Source: Bartonella sp. HY038
GTDB lineage: Bacteria > Pseudomonadota > Alphaproteobacteria > Rhizobiales > Rhizobiaceae
Direction: 5' to 3'
DNA: 64,000 bases
Assembly: GCF_014117425.1 (NCBI RefSeq)
Contig: NZ_CP059725.1
Coordinates: 2,356,001 to 2,420,000, forward strand
Positions 1-10,427 of this stretch are shown piece after piece. A program made the position numbers and the translations under genes. The notes under the pieces were generated by a model. That model had not been told where the DNA came from, searched no databases, and was given only the letters and a program-made list of their open reading frames with translations. Numbering within the stretch: the stretch's first letter is position 1; each line of letters starts with the position of its first letter.

Positions 1-1474
1 TGACAAAATTACACCGGGCATGTTAATGGCTTCACTTCGCCTTAATATACCAACAATCTTTGTGTCTGGCGGTCCAATGGAAGCTGGCAAGGTTGTTTTA
101 AACGGCAAAGAAATTGCCCTTGACCTTGTTGATGCCATGGTTGCAGCAGCAGATGACAGCCATAGCGATGAAGAAGTAAACGCCATTGAGCGTGCTGCCT
201 GCCCAACTTGTGGCTCATGCTCTGGTATGTTTACCGCCAATTCAATGAATTGCTTGACTGAAGCGCTTGGTCTATCTTTGCCCGGCAACGGGTCAACCCT
301 TGCTACCCACTTAGATCGCAAACGCTTATTTGAAGAAGCAGGTCACCGCATTGTCGAACTTGCCAAGCGCTATTATGAGGGCGACGATGAAACGGTTTTG
401 CCACGCTCTATCGCGACATTGCCAGCCTTTGAAAACGCCATGACCCTTGATATTGCCATGGGCGGCTCAACCAATACGGTTCTTCACCTTTTAGCTGCGG
501 CGCAAGAGGGCGAAGTTGATTTTACTATGGCTGATATTGATCGCTTATCACGCAAAGTTCCAGTTTTATGTAAGGTAGCACCTGCGGTTGCCCATGTTCA
601 CATGGAAGATGTTCATCGCGCTGGCGGTATTATGGGCATTTTGGGTGAGCTTGACCGTGCTGGCCTTATCAATAACACAACTTATACTGTCCATTCGCCT
701 ACCATGCGCGATGCATTGCGCAATTATGACGTAAAGCAAACCAATGATCCGGCTGTGCATGATTTTTTCCGTGCAGCACCGGGCGGCGTTCCAACCCAAA
801 CTGCTTTTAGCCAGTCGCGCCGTTATGAAAGCGTTGATCTTGACCGTGAAAAGGGCGTTATCCGTACCAAAGAACATGCCTATTCACAAGATGGCGGCCT
901 TGCCGTACTTTATGGTAATTTGGCGGAAGATGGTTGTATTGTTAAAACCGCTGGTGTTGATGATTCAATCTTGGTATTTAAAGGCCCTGCGCGTATTTTT
1001 GAAAGTCAAGATACAGCTGTTCTTGGCATTTTGAACAATAAGGTCAAGGCTGGCGACATTGTACTTATCCGCTATGAAGGCCCACGCGGTGGCCCCGGTA
1101 TGCAGGAAATGCTTTATCCAACCAGTTACTTAAAGTCCAAGGGGCTTGGCAAAGCTTGTGCCTTGATTACTGATGGTCGTTTTTCTGGTGGTTCATCAGG
1201 TCTTTCTATTGGCCATGTTTCGCCAGAAGCAGCGGAAGGTGGTACAATTGGTTTGGTGGAAGAAGGTGATATCATTGAAATTGATATTCCAAACCGCAAA
1301 ATCCATTTAGCCGTTGATGATGCTGTTCTTGCCCACCGCCGTGAAAAAATGCAAGAAAAAGGCACGGACGCTTGGAAGCCATTGGAAATACGCAAGCGGA
1401 AAATCACCAAGGCTTTAAAAGCCTATGCCGCAATGACCACATCAGCTGCCAAGGGTGCTGTGCGCGAAATTTAA
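1..1474 (+). CDS. ilvD: Dihydroxy-acid dehydratase, 5' end outside window
   Basis: The enzyme dehydrates 2,3-dihydroxy-acids to 2-keto acids in the isoleucine, valine and pantothenate pathways, using an Fe-S cluster. The frame is open from the left edge and reads DKITPG immediately before the first in-window methionine at base 20. Base 1 is the last base of a codon that, by family comparison, should be the first cluster cysteine (GCDK motif). About 490 residues are visible of a family length near 610. The second cysteine motif, [10 protein letters not shown], lies at about base 200. The C-terminal [19 protein letters not shown] stretch is intact. A rho-independent terminator follows directly. 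The methionine at base 20 is not the true start. Confidence 0.96.
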   Translation, partial: DKITPGMLMASLRLNIPTIFVSGGPMEAGKVVLNGKEIALDLVDAMVAAADDSHSDEEVNAIERAACPTCGSCSGMFTANSMNCLTEALGLSLPGNGSTLATHLDRKRLFEEAGHRIVELAKRYYEGDDETVLPRSIATLPAFENAMTLDIAMGGSTNTVLHLLAAAQEGEVDFTMADIDRLSRKVPVLCKVAPAVAHVHMEDVHRAGGIMGILGELDRAGLINNTTYTVHSPTMRDALRNYDVKQTNDPAVHDFFRAAPGGVPTQTAFSQSRRYESVDLDREKGVIRTKEHAYSQDGGLAVLYGNLAEDGCIVKTAGVDDSILVFKGPARIFESQDTAVLGILNNKVKAGDIVLIRYEGPRGGPGMQEMLYPTSYLKSKGLGKACALITDGRFSGGSSGLSIGHVSPEAAEGGTIGLVEEGDIIEIDIPNRKIHLAVDDAVLAHRREKMQEKGTDAWKPLEIRKRKITKALKAYAAMTTSAAKGAVREI

Positions 1475-1505
1475 ATAGTTTTTGGGCATTAGGAAATCAA
1501 ATATC

Positions 1506-1540
1506 AAAGCCTACGCTTTTTATGAAGCGTGGGCTTTTTG
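1506..1540 (+). terminator. Terminator after ilvD
   Basis: A 12-13 bp stem (AAGCCTACGCTT with its near-perfect complement, one G-T pair) around a short AT loop is followed by a run of T. It starts 32 bases after the ilvD stop. Confidence 0.85.
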
Positions 1541-1883
1541 CTGAAATTAAACCACAATTTGTTTTGGTTTAATTATGTTAATCACTAAATCAAGAGTCGC
1601 AACTTTTGTAAAGTTTGGTTATAAAAGCTAGGTTGATTGACATATGGCGATTCTTATAAGCCTTGCAGTTTTAACTGATAATATTTGTGCGCGTGTTACC
1701 GCTTTTAAACGCTGCACCTTGGATAAAATATGTTTAAAAGCATGAGACCAAGTCATATTATTCAGATAAATTTCTGTGCTTTAAAGCTTTTAGAACAGGC
1801 AAAATTTAAAAATTATCATCATGGATTTTCTTAAAATTTAAGAATGGCATGATACATCAGAATATATAACGCATAGAACCAAA
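1541..1883. other. Intergenic stretch before purA
   Basis: No coding frame with a credible ribosome site was seen. It should hold the purA promoter, but no well-spaced -35/-10 pair was clear. A short AT palindrome (CTTAAAATTTAAG) lies near 1830-1842. Confidence 0.5.
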
Positions 1884-1896
1884 GCGGAGTTTATAA

Positions 1897-3186
1897 ATGG
1901 CCAATGTAGTCGTTGTCGGTGCCCAATGGGGTGATGAAGGCAAGGGTAAAATTGTTGACTGGTTATCAGAGCGTGCTGATATTGTTGTGCGCTATCAAGG
2001 TGGCCACAATGCTGGGCATACGCTGGTTATTGAGGGTGTAAGCTATAAGTTGTCACTTTTGCCCTCTGGTCTTGTACGGGGCAAATCATCCGTTATTGGC
2101 AATGGCGTTGTGGTTGACCCACATCACTTTGTGCAAGAAGTAAAAAAATTGCGCGATCAAGGCGTTGAAATTACCCCTGAAATATTGCGTATTGCTGAAA
2201 ATGCACCGCTTATTCTCTCACTTCACCGTGATCTTGATGCAGCACGTGAAAACGCCACTACTGGCTTGAAAATTGGCACAACCAAGCGCGGCATTGGCCC
2301 AGCTTACGAAGATAAGGTTGGTCGTCGTTCTATTCGTCTTACCGATTTGGCTGAGCCTGAAACTTTGATGGCAAAAATCGAGCGCGTTTTAACCCATCAC
2401 AATGCGCTGCGTCGTGGCATGGGTGAGCCTGAAATTCAGGCACAAGGCTTGTTTGATGAATTAATGGAAGTTGCTGGCGAAATCCTACCCTTTATGGATC
2501 GCACATGGAAATATCTTGATGAGCAACGCCGCAGTGGTGCGCGTATTCTTTTTGAAGGCGCACAAGGCGCATTGCTTGACAATGATTTTGGTACCTATCC
2601 ATTTGTTACCTCGTCCAACACCATTGCCGGTCAAGCTGCAACGGGTTCAGGCATGGGGCCAGCATCAATCGATTATGTTTTAGGCATTGCAAAAGCCTAT
2701 ACAACCCGTGTTGGCGAAGGCCCATTCCCAACAGAGCAAATGAATGAAGTTGGTGAATTCCTTGGCACACGCGGCCATGAATTTGGTGTGGTTACTGGTC
2801 GTAAGCGCCGTTGTGGTTGGTTTGATGCAGTATTAGTACGCCAAATGATCGCTGTTTGTGGCATTACCGGCATTGCCCTTACCAAGCTTGATGTGCTTGA
2901 TGGCCTTGATGAAATCAAAGTATGCGTTGCTTATGAATTAGATGGTGAAGTGATTGATTATTTGCCAGCTTCAATGGGTGCGCAAGCGCGCGTTAAGCCA
3001 ATTTACGAAACTCTTGAAGGTTGGAAAGAAAACACCGCTGGCGCTCGCAAATGGGCAGATCTTCCAGCACAAGCAATCAAATATGTTCGCCATTTGGAAG
3101 AATTGATTGGCGCACCGGTTGCATTGCTTTCAACCAGTCCAGAGCGTGAAGACACCATTTTAGTGACCGATCCATTCGAGGATTAA
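1897..3186 (+). CDS. purA: Adenylosuccinate synthetase
   Basis: The enzyme joins IMP and aspartate using GTP, the first step from IMP to AMP, in the cytoplasm. The protein has 429 residues, the normal length. It opens with the family P-loop GDEGKGK at residues 12-18 and the IMP-binding GGHNAGHT motif near residue 35. The [13 protein letters not shown] and [11 protein letters not shown] motifs are intact. The ATG is preceded by GGAG (about 1884-1888). The gene stands alone, between the ilvD terminator and its own terminator. Confidence 0.97.
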   Translation: MANVVVVGAQWGDEGKGKIVDWLSERADIVVRYQGGHNAGHTLVIEGVSYKLSLLPSGLVRGKSSVIGNGVVVDPHHFVQEVKKLRDQGVEITPEILRIAENAPLILSLHRDLDAARENATTGLKIGTTKRGIGPAYEDKVGRRSIRLTDLAEPETLMAKIERVLTHHNALRRGMGEPEIQAQGLFDELMEVAGEILPFMDRTWKYLDEQRRSGARILFEGAQGALLDNDFGTYPFVTSSNTIAGQAATGSGMGPASIDYVLGIAKAYTTRVGEGPFPTEQMNEVGEFLGTRGHEFGVVTGRKRRCGWFDAVLVRQMIAVCGITGIALTKLDVLDGLDEIKVCVAYELDGEVIDYLPASMGAQARVKPIYETLEGWKENTAGARKWADLPAQAIKYVRHLEELIGAPVALLSTSPEREDTILVTDPFED

Positions 3187-3206
3187 CCAAAAAGCTTCTT
3201 AGAAAC

Positions 3207-3240
3207 AAAAGGTTGCCATGGAAATATGGCAACCTTTTTT
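3207..3240 (+). terminator. Terminator after purA
   Basis: A perfect 13-bp stem (AAAAGGTTGCCAT and its complement) with a six-base loop ends in a T run. It may also serve the convergent cysA from the other strand, because the left arm is preceded by A residues. Confidence 0.88.
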
Positions 3241-3265
3241 GTTGGTAATAAGCTAACAATCAATA

Positions 3266-4300
3266 TCAAATCGTGAAAAACTGCGTACGCTTAATGATAA
3301 CGCTGCCTTGTTGTTTTTCATCAATGATCGTTTCCGCTGGCACATCCAGTTCCAAAACATGGTGATCATTGGTTTTAACCACCAAACGCCGACGGCCCGG
3401 CCTATCCATAATTTTCGTAACTATAACTGGCAAAGCATTATTCCCCTGCCCTACTTCACTACACCAACTAAGATCATCAGGACGAATAAATAATTGCGCG
3501 TCACCATTTGGCAAGCCACTTGCATCAATAATTAGATTATCAAGCTTTGCATAACCATTATTAATTTTAACCGGTAAAATATGGGTGTCGCCTAAGAACT
3601 TCATCACAAAGGCCGATTGTGGATTATTACAAACGTCATAAGGCGTACCAAGCTGCTCAATATTACCTTGCTTCAAGATAACCACACGGTCAGCAAGATC
3701 CAGAGCTTCCTCTTGATCATGAGTTACAAATAATGTTGTTATACCAAGTTCATCATGGATTTCACGCAGCCAGCGGCGCAAATCTTTACGCACATTGGCA
3801 TCTAATGCCCCAAAAGGCTCATCAAGCAATAAAACCTTAGGGTCAACCGCCAAAGCACGCGCTAGAGCCACACGCTGTTTTTGCCCGCCTGATAATTGTG
3901 CTGGAAAACGGTTCGCTAAGCCTTCCAATTGGATAAGCTGCAATAATTCCTTGGCCCGTTGTTCTATTTCAGGTTGGCTACGTTTTTTCGCGCGTTTGGT
4001 TTTCATACCAAAGGCAATATTTTCCAAAATTGTCATATGGGGAAAAAGTGCGTAGTGCTGGAAAACAAAACCAACACCGCGATCGCGCACTGGTATATTG
4101 GTGGCATCGTGTTCGCCAAAATAAATATGGCCATTATCTGCAAATTCTAAACCAGCAACCATGCGCAATAAAGTAGTTTTCCCTGAACCAGAGGGTCCAA
4201 GCAAAGCAATCAGCTCGCCACTTTTAATATCTAATGAAAGATTATGCACCGCATGAAAATTATCAAATTTTTTTTCTATATTTTTTAGGGTAATTTTCAT
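3266..4300 (-). CDS. cysA: Sulfate/thiosulfate ABC transporter ATPase CysA
   Basis: This is the ATP-hydrolysing subunit of sulfate import. Walker [10 protein letters not shown] is at residues 35-43, the signature LSGGQKQR at 136-143, Walker [12 protein letters not shown] around 157-167 and the switch histidine at about 194. A C-terminal TOBE-like regulatory part follows. The start was placed at the ATG ending at 4300 because GAGGTTAA lies just upstream and the protein then begins [10 protein letters not shown], as expected. A longer frame reaching 4378 would run into cysW and lacks support. The protein has 344 residues and is the last gene of sbp-cysT-cysW-cysA, seven bases after the cysW stop. 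Confidence 0.93.
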   Translation of the reverse strand: MKITLKNIEKKFDNFHAVHNLSLDIKSGELIALLGPSGSGKTTLLRMVAGLEFADNGHIYFGEHDATNIPVRDRGVGFVFQHYALFPHMTILENIAFGMKTKRAKKRSQPEIEQRAKELLQLIQLEGLANRFPAQLSGGQKQRVALARALAVDPKVLLLDEPFGALDANVRKDLRRWLREIHDELGITTLFVTHDQEEALDLADRVVILKQGNIEQLGTPYDVCNNPQSAFVMKFLGDTHILPVKINNGYAKLDNLIIDASGLPNGDAQLFIRPDDLSWCSEVGQGNNALPVIVTKIMDRPGRRRLVVKTNDHHVLELDVPAETIIDEKQQGSVIIKRTQFFTI

Positions 4301-4307
4301 TTTAACC

Positions 4308-5201
4308 TCAATGTACCGCTTTGGCTTTTTGTGATGTGATATTTTTTTGCTGGTGAAGATGTTTGCGCCCTGCACCAAGCCGCTCTACGGTAATTTTGGC
4401 AATGATGGTAATAACTGCAAGCAATGTCAAAATCGACGCAGCCGCAAAAGCTCCAACTGTTTGATAATCATGGTATAATAGCTCAACATGTAGCGGTAAT
4501 GTATTGGTTTGGCCGCGAATATTGCCCGATACAATTGATACAGCACCAAATTCTCCCATGACACGAGCATTACATAAAATAACGCCATAAAGCAGTGCCC
4601 ATTTAATATTAGGCAATGTCACGCTAAAAAAAGTCCGCAAACCACCCGCGCCTAGCGATGTAGCTGCCTCTTCTAGATCCCTGCCCTGCACTTGCATTAA
4701 TGGAATAAGTTCACGCGCAACAAAGGGCGCAGTCACAAACATTGAGGCAAGCACGATGCCGGGCAATGCAAACATGATTTTCAAATCATGAGCTTGTAAC
4801 CATTCACCAAAAAAGCCTTGCAACCCATAGACAAAAAGATAAGCGGTACCCGCAACAATGGGTGAAATTGAAAACGGCACTTCAATCAAGACAATAAGGG
4901 CGCGCCGCCCCGGAAAGGTAAATTTGGTTAAAGCCCACGCTGCCATAATACCAAAGACCATATTGATAGGCACAACAATCAACGCAGTTATCAAAGTGAG
5001 AAAAATTGCATGCAAAGTATCGGCATTGCTTAAAGCCGCAAGATAAGTGCTTAAGCCGGCAGAAAAAGCTTCATTCATAATAACAAATAGCGGCGCAATA
5101 AGAAAAATGGCTGTGATAATAAACACTATAGCCAGTAAGCCATAGCGAATAAGCGGTGCTTCACCAATGCGTGCATGATGCTTATGTTTAGATTGTGCCA
5201 T
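4308..5201 (-). CDS. cysW: Sulfate ABC transporter permease CysW
   Basis: This is an inner-membrane permease subunit of the sulfate/thiosulfate importer, 297 residues long, with about six hydrophobic segments after a short basic N-terminus. The permease coupling loop is visible as [15 protein letters not shown]-like family features and the [18 protein letters not shown] segment match CysW rather than CysT. AGGAGC lies six bases before the ATG. The gap to cysT is two bases, so the two are probably translated together. Confidence 0.92.
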   Translation of the reverse strand: MAQSKHKHHARIGEAPLIRYGLLAIVFIITAIFLIAPLFVIMNEAFSAGLSTYLAALSNADTLHAIFLTLITALIVVPINMVFGIMAAWALTKFTFPGRRALIVLIEVPFSISPIVAGTAYLFVYGLQGFFGEWLQAHDLKIMFALPGIVLASMFVTAPFVARELIPLMQVQGRDLEEAATSLGAGGLRTFFSVTLPNIKWALLYGVILCNARVMGEFGAVSIVSGNIRGQTNTLPLHVELLYHDYQTVGAFAAASILTLLAVITIIAKITVERLGAGRKHLHQQKNITSQKAKAVH

Positions 5202-5203
5202 AT

Positions 5204-6025
5204 TTAGCTCCTAACCAAATAGCGCGATGCACGACTTTGCAATATATTGGTGATGACCAACATGACTAAAGCGGTGATAAGCAAAACAGAGGCAATGGCA
5301 GCCGCCGCACCATATTCATATTCATCAAGACGAATAGTGATAAGCAGAGCTGTAATTTCGGTTTTAAACGGTTGATTGCTTGAAATGAAGATAATGGCGC
5401 CATATTCACCAAGGCCCCGCGCAAAGGAAAGTGCCATACCGGTCAATAAGGCGGGATATAGCTGCGGCAACAAAACGCGAAAAAATACCTCAAAATCACT
5501 ACCACTTAAAGATTGTCCAGCCTCTTCCAAGGCTGGATCAAGTACTTCAAGCACGGGTTGCACGGTACGCACAATGAAAGGCAAGCTGGTGAAAGCCATA
5601 GCAATAATAATACCCAATTGGGTATAGGCAATTTGCCAATTTAGCGGCTTTAAAAGCCCATCATAAAACCAGCCCTTGGTTAGAAAAGTCGTGATGGCAA
5701 TACCTGCAACGGCGGTTGGCAAAGCAAAAGGCAAATCAACAATAGCATCAAGCAAGCGGCGGCCGGGAAACTCGTAGCGCACCAAGACCCAAGCCAGAGC
5801 CAAACCAAAAAACACATTAAAAATTGTTGCAGCCAGTGCACAAAGCGCCGTTACCATATAGCTTGCAACAGCACGCGGCGCTGAAATAATCGCCCAATAA
5901 TCCGCCAAACCTAAACCTGCTGCCTTCATAACCAGGGCAACCAAAGGCAAGGCGATAATAAGTGCAACATAAATGAGCGTAATACCAAGCGAGAGTTTTA
6001 ATCCGGGTAGAACCTGCTTTTTCAC
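5204..6025 (-). CDS. cysT: Sulfate ABC transporter permease CysT (CysU)
   Basis: This is the partner permease of CysW, 273 residues, with six predicted membrane spans. The coupling helix reads LEEAGQSLSGSDFE. The start codon is GTG (MKKQVLPG), with AAAGGA about eight bases upstream. It follows the binding-protein gene across a 128-base gap that contains two stem-loops, which would lower permease expression relative to the binding protein. That arrangement is common in such operons. Confidence 0.92.
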   Translation of the reverse strand: MKKQVLPGLKLSLGITLIYVALIIALPLVALVMKAAGLGLADYWAIISAPRAVASYMVTALCALAATIFNVFFGLALAWVLVRYEFPGRRLLDAIVDLPFALPTAVAGIAITTFLTKGWFYDGLLKPLNWQIAYTQLGIIIAMAFTSLPFIVRTVQPVLEVLDPALEEAGQSLSGSDFEVFFRVLLPQLYPALLTGMALSFARGLGEYGAIIFISSNQPFKTEITALLITIRLDEYEYGAAAAIASVLLITALVMLVITNILQSRASRYLVRS

Positions 6026-6063
6026 ATTTCATTCCTTTATTTTATTTTTGTAGAAAAAGCTTA

Positions 6064-6128
6064 CCAAAAGGCAATTCATTCGCCTTTTGGTTAAACAGAA
6101 AACCATGTGGTTTAAAGCACATGGTTTT
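6064..6128 (-). terminator. Two intercistronic stem-loops between sbp and cysT
   Basis: There are two hairpins in tandem. The arms are AAAACCATGTG (6099-6109) with 6118-6128, and CCAAAAGGC (6064-6072) with 6082-6090. On the minus strand the second is followed within a few bases by CTTTTT. They probably act as a partial terminator or 3' mRNA stabiliser after the binding-protein gene. Confidence 0.65.
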
Positions 6129-6153
6129 TGAGCTATTATAGGATAGATTAAAC

Positions 6154-7161
6154 TTAGCGTTGCTCATAAAGCTGATCGAGAATTTGACCTGAAGCAAAAT
6201 GCTCTTTTTGAATTTTATCCCAAGAGCCAAAAACATCACTCACGGTTAAAAGACGAATTTTTGGAAATCTATCCTCAAACTCGGCTTTGACCTTTGGGTC
6301 ATTAACGCGGTTACCGTTTTCAGCAAGAATTTTTTGTCCTTCTGCTGAATATAAAAAGTTCAAATAAGCTTCTGCCGTTTTGCGAGTACCACGCTTATCA
6401 GCAACACGATCAACGACCGCGACAGGAAACTCTGCCAAAAGGCTTACTTCCGGCGTTACAACTTCAGCCTTTTTTGTACCAAACTCACGCGCAATATTTA
6501 TTGTTTCCGTTTCAAAGGTAATCAGCACATCACCAATATTACGTTCAATAAAGGTGGTGGTTGCGGCGCGTCCGCCCGTATCAAAAACCGGTACATTGGC
6601 AAATAATTTTTTCACAAATTCTTTAGCTTTTTCATCACTATTATCTTCTTTGGCAAATTTTTCTTTGGCAAAAGCATAGGCTGCAAGATAGGTATAACGC
6701 GCATTGCCCGATGTCTTTGGATTTGGTAATACAACTTTCACATCATCACGCACCAAATCATCCCAATTTTTGATATTCTTTGGGTTGCCTGCACGCACTA
6801 AGAAAGAGGGAAAAGAATAATAGGGCGAAGCGTTATTGGGAAATTTATTCTGCCAATCCTTATCAACAAAACCACCCTTTGCCAAAATATCAATATCAGT
6901 TACCTGATTAAAGGTTACAACATCAGCTTCCAAGCCTTCTAATATAGATCTTGCCTGTTTTGATGACCCAGCATGAGATTGATCAATGGTGAGATCAATG
7001 CCAGTTTCTTTTTTATAAAGCGGAATAAAAGCTTCATTAACTTTGCCATAAAGCTCACGGGAAATATCATAAGAAGCATTGAGAATTTTTTGGTCTTCTG
7101 CCTTGAGCGGTGTTGCCCAAAATGCAGTTACAATAGCAGCTAATGTCAAAATCTTTCGCAT
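6154..7161 (-). CDS. sbp: Sulfate-binding periplasmic protein
   Basis: This is the periplasmic substrate-binding subunit that delivers sulfate or thiosulfate to CysTWA. The N-terminus is a clear signal peptide (MRKILTLAAIVTAF, cut after ATPLKA). The mature protein has the family segments ILNASYDISRELY, DQSHAGSSKQAR and GLEADVVTFNQ. The start is the ATG ending at 7161, with GAGGG seven bases upstream. A GTG four codons earlier is less likely. The protein has 335 residues. It is the first gene of the four-gene sulfate operon. It could be named cysP if thiosulfate is preferred, which sequence reading cannot decide. Confidence 0.92.
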   Translation of the reverse strand: MRKILTLAAIVTAFWATPLKAEDQKILNASYDISRELYGKVNEAFIPLYKKETGIDLTIDQSHAGSSKQARSILEGLEADVVTFNQVTDIDILAKGGFVDKDWQNKFPNNASPYYSFPSFLVRAGNPKNIKNWDDLVRDDVKVVLPNPKTSGNARYTYLAAYAFAKEKFAKEDNSDEKAKEFVKKLFANVPVFDTGGRAATTTFIERNIGDVLITFETETINIAREFGTKKAEVVTPEVSLLAEFPVAVVDRVADKRGTRKTAEAYLNFLYSAEGQKILAENGNRVNDPKVKAEFEDRFPKIRLLTVSDVFGSWDKIQKEHFASGQILDQLYEQR

Positions 7162-7331
7162 AATTACCCTCACTATAAAACTTAACTTATTTGTGGCGGC
7201 AATTGAAAAATTTTCAAAGAACAGACTTTGTTTTTATTAGTAGCTAATTAGAATATTTTGCTCACTAAATTATCTTTATAAAAAATAAATGCGATAATGG
7301 CCTGTTTTTAGTAAAGGCTGCGTCATTTATC

Positions 7332-7742
7332 TTAAATTGCATCATTAAAAAGATCATCTAAATAAGTTTTAAAAAAATGATGGATGTTAGCCTTTTCATA
7401 TTCGGGAAAGTGTAGTTTTAGAAAATCCACCTGCTTGCCAATTCGGCTTGCCTTATCAAAATCTATCCGCAAATCTGTATTGGTTAAACCAATGGATGCT
7501 ATGGCGCCATATTGTCCCAGTTGCGTTTCAATAAGCATTAATTGTTCCAAAATTTGACTATGGATTTCAATATAATAACCAACCATGCCAAGCTGTATGT
7601 CTTGGCTTGTGGGGTTGGTAATAATATCAATTATCAAATATTGCTTTGGATCAAGATCATTATCACTTGCCGCGAATCTAACATTATCATCGCTATAATC
7701 AATATGAATATTTTGGCATGAAAAATCTATGTGGTTTTGCAT
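7332..7742 (-). CDS. Small soluble protein, possibly Imm10-family immunity protein
   Basis: The protein has 136 residues, is acidic, and has no signal peptide or membrane span. The central part (about residues 33-90) reads YLIIDIITN, QDIQLGMVGYYIE, QYGAIASIGL and LRIDFD. That order resembles the Imm10 immunity family as I remember it. This is pattern memory, not a search. The ATG ending at 7742 has GAGGG five bases upstream. No toxin gene of the contact-dependent type is nearby, so if it is Imm10 it is an orphan. It sits alone between the sulfate operon and a divergent ABC operon. Confidence 0.5.
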   Translation of the reverse strand: MQNHIDFSCQNIHIDYSDDNVRFAASDNDLDPKQYLIIDIITNPTSQDIQLGMVGYYIEIHSQILEQLMLIETQLGQYGAIASIGLTNTDLRIDFDKASRIGKQVDFLKLHFPEYEKANIHHFFKTYLDDLFNDAI

Positions 7743-7964
7743 TATCCCTCGCAATATTCTTATTATTTTAGAATTAAAACATATACAACTTCAAATGTAG
7801 CTATTTGCATGAAAATATTAAACTATATTAATCCATCCTTGGTGGAAAAGCTTGCTTTTTTTCCCTTCTGCAATAATTATTACCCTTAATGGTTCCATAT
7901 TCTTTTTAAACCATATAAGACTGCGCTAGATTTTTTATAAAGTGCAAATTTTCGGTATTTTCAT

Positions 7965-8630
7965 ATGTCTGCAATTATAGCCTATTTCCCCCAATTAATG
8001 CAGGGGCTTATAGTAACCCTGCAAATCTCGATAGGTGGTTTTTTTCTTGGACTTTTATTAGCAACTTTTATCACCTTTATTTGGAATAGTGTACCTGCAC
8101 CGTTACGATTTTTATTTATTATTTATATTGGTTTTATTAGGGGTATCCCTGAAATTTTAATTATTTTCTTATTTTATTATGGCGGCACATTTTTATTAAC
8201 GAATATATTTAGCACTTATATTGAAGTTAATGGGTTAATTGCTGGAATTTTGGCCCTTGGGGCGGTCTCATCGGCCTATTTTGTTGAAATATTGCGCGGT
8301 GCCTTGAATACCATTCCAGCGGGACAAAAGGAAGCCGCAACTAGCCTTGGCCTTAGCCGTGCAACAACCTTCATCCAAATTATTATACCGCAAATTTTTA
8401 TGTTTGCTTGGCCAGCAGTTGGCAACCAATGGCTTATTATATTAAAGGACAGCGCGCTCGTTTCAGCTATTGGCTATGAAGAATTATTGCGCAAAGCTAC
8501 TGTTGGCGGCAGTGCTGTACGTTCGCAGATGGAGTTTTATATTGCTGCTGCATTGATTTACATCGCTGTTACCACTCTCTCGACTATTCTTTTCAAATCG
8601 GGCGATAAATATATGTCGCAAAGGAGATAG
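7965..8630 (+). CDS. Polar amino acid ABC transporter permease (HisQ/HisM type)
   Basis: This inner-membrane permease has 221 residues and about five hydrophobic spans. The family coupling motif EAATSLGLSRATTF is near residue 125, preceded by SSAYFVEILRGAL. It belongs to the HisMQ/GlnP group that imports polar or basic amino acids or opines. No clear ribosome site precedes the ATG. The second permease starts five bases after its stop. No substrate-binding protein gene is found before or after the operon. Confidence 0.88.
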   Translation: MSAIIAYFPQLMQGLIVTLQISIGGFFLGLLLATFITFIWNSVPAPLRFLFIIYIGFIRGIPEILIIFLFYYGGTFLLTNIFSTYIEVNGLIAGILALGAVSSAYFVEILRGALNTIPAGQKEAATSLGLSRATTFIQIIIPQIFMFAWPAVGNQWLIILKDSALVSAIGYEELLRKATVGGSAVRSQMEFYIAAALIYIAVTTLSTILFKSGDKYMSQRR

Positions 8631-8635
8631 CCGCT

Positions 8636-9346
8636 ATGTCACTTGATGTCTTTTTACAATCTTTCGCGGCAATTTTACCAAGCTTACAGTTAACAATTGT
8701 AATCACCCTTAGCGCCTTTTTCATTGGACAATTATTAGCTTTGCCTTTTGCCCTAGCGCTTTATTCTAAGTCATCGATTTTCTATTGGCCAGTTGCCATT
8801 TACACTTTCATGACACGCGGTAGCCCTTTACTCGTACAATTATTCATCTTTTATAATCTGTTTGGCAAAATAAGCACAGGGCTTGCAATTGAGCGCGGTA
8901 GCTTATTATGGTTCATTTTAAATGATGCTAAATATTGTGCTATGTTTGTTATTGGTCTTAACTCAGCATCTTATATGGCAGAAATTTTGTTAGGTGCTTT
9001 ACGGCAAATTCCAACTGGCCAAGGCGAAGCAGCTATTTCTCTTGGCCTAAAAAAACGCTTTCGACTTTTCGATATTTTATTGCCGCAAGCTTATCGCAAT
9101 GTACTACCAACGATTGGCAATGAAATGGTAATCGTTTTAAAAGGCAGCTCGCTAGCCAGTGTTATTACTGTTATGGACGTATTTGGCACCGCTAAAACAT
9201 TTATGTCAAATAGTTCATCCGCTTTCGAAGCATTTTTAGCCGCAGCAATATTATATTTGTGTATTGGCTTTGTCATTGCAATGATATTTAGAGTGTTGGA
9301 ATATTATTTTTTACCAGCATCGATAACAGGTCACAGAACGAAATAA
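8636..9346 (+). CDS. Polar amino acid ABC transporter permease (second subunit)
   Basis: This permease has 236 residues and carries the same family marks: ASYMAEILLGALRQIPTGQGEAAISLGLKKR near residue 115 and a membrane-rich sequence throughout. It presumably forms a heterodimer with the preceding gene product. AGGAG lies eight bases before the ATG, inside the end of the upstream gene. The ATPase gene follows after 84 bases. Confidence 0.88.
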   Translation: MSLDVFLQSFAAILPSLQLTIVITLSAFFIGQLLALPFALALYSKSSIFYWPVAIYTFMTRGSPLLVQLFIFYNLFGKISTGLAIERGSLLWFILNDAKYCAMFVIGLNSASYMAEILLGALRQIPTGQGEAAISLGLKKRFRLFDILLPQAYRNVLPTIGNEMVIVLKGSSLASVITVMDVFGTAKTFMSNSSSAFEAFLAAAILYLCIGFVIAMIFRVLEYYFLPASITGHRTK

Positions 9347-9430
9347 ATTTTTCATTTTTAAAACGCGTAATTTAAAACAAATTAAAAACAAGACTGATAA
9401 TATAATCAGCAAGGAAATGAAGGTTTCTAA

Positions 9431-10165
9431 ATGATTAAGATTGAAAACCTAGTTAAATTTTTCGGCAAAACGCAAATTTTGCATGATATAAACCTAACGG
9501 TAAAATCGGGCGAGCGTATTGTTTTATGCGGGCCATCGGGCTCGGGTAAGTCAACATTATTACGCTGCCTTAATGGCCTTGAACAACGCAAAAGTGGCAC
9601 GGTGGAAATCGCCGGTCATCATCTAGCACCAGATTGTAAAAATGTTTTAGAGCTTGGCGGCGATGTAGGTATGGTGTTTCAACAATTTAACCTATTTCCC
9701 CATATGAGCGTATTGCATAATCTAACCCTTGCTATGCGCCGTGTGCGTAAAACCTCCAAGACTGACGCGGAAAGCTATGCACGCTCACTTTTAACCCGCA
9801 TGCAGCTTGAAGATAAGGCCGATGCCTATCCAAGGCAATTAAGCGGCGGCCAGCAACAGCGTGTTGCCATCGCTCGTGCTTTATGCATGAAACCCAAAGT
9901 CATGCTTTTTGATGAGCCGACCTCCGCTCTTGATCCTGAAATGGTGAAAGAAGTGCTTGATGTAATGACAGGACTATCCAAGGAAGGTCTCACAATGATT
10001 GTGGTTACCCATGAGATGGAATTTGCCCGCAATGTTGCAGACCGGATAATTTTTATGGATAAGGGTATAATCTTGGAAGATGCAGAGCCGCCGCAGTTTT
10101 TTGATGCACCGCGCCATCAACGTATAAAAGATTTTTTGGCTGATATGCGGCCAACAAACGCTTAA
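9431..10165 (+). CDS. Polar amino acid ABC transporter ATPase (HisP/GlnQ type)
   Basis: This is the energy-coupling subunit for the two permeases upstream, 244 residues long. Walker [10 protein letters not shown] is at 34-42. The Q-loop region reads [16 protein letters not shown], the signature is LSGGQQQR, Walker B is [16 protein letters not shown] and the switch histidine is in [28 protein letters not shown] precedes the ATG. The substrate cannot be read from this subunit. Confidence 0.92.
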   Translation: MIKIENLVKFFGKTQILHDINLTVKSGERIVLCGPSGSGKSTLLRCLNGLEQRKSGTVEIAGHHLAPDCKNVLELGGDVGMVFQQFNLFPHMSVLHNLTLAMRRVRKTSKTDAESYARSLLTRMQLEDKADAYPRQLSGGQQQRVAIARALCMKPKVMLFDEPTSALDPEMVKEVLDVMTGLSKEGLTMIVVTHEMEFARNVADRIIFMDKGIILEDAEPPQFFDAPRHQRIKDFLADMRPTNA

Positions 10166-10427
10166 CCACCCAATACTCATATAAAACGCAATTAAAGAAT
10201 GTAATGCTAGTATTTTGCCAAAAAAACATCGCATAAACCGAAAATGGACATGCGCAGTTAGAATCAAACTAATAACTAGATGGGCATAAATAATAACCTA
10301 AAAAAGCACTTTTTTCTGATTTTTTTGTCACAAAAAACAGTGATCATTGCTTATAAAAATTCATGCATTTTTTGCTTTTAATAGTTTTAAAAATATGCAA
10401 AAACAAACTCATGAAGAGGAGTTAATA

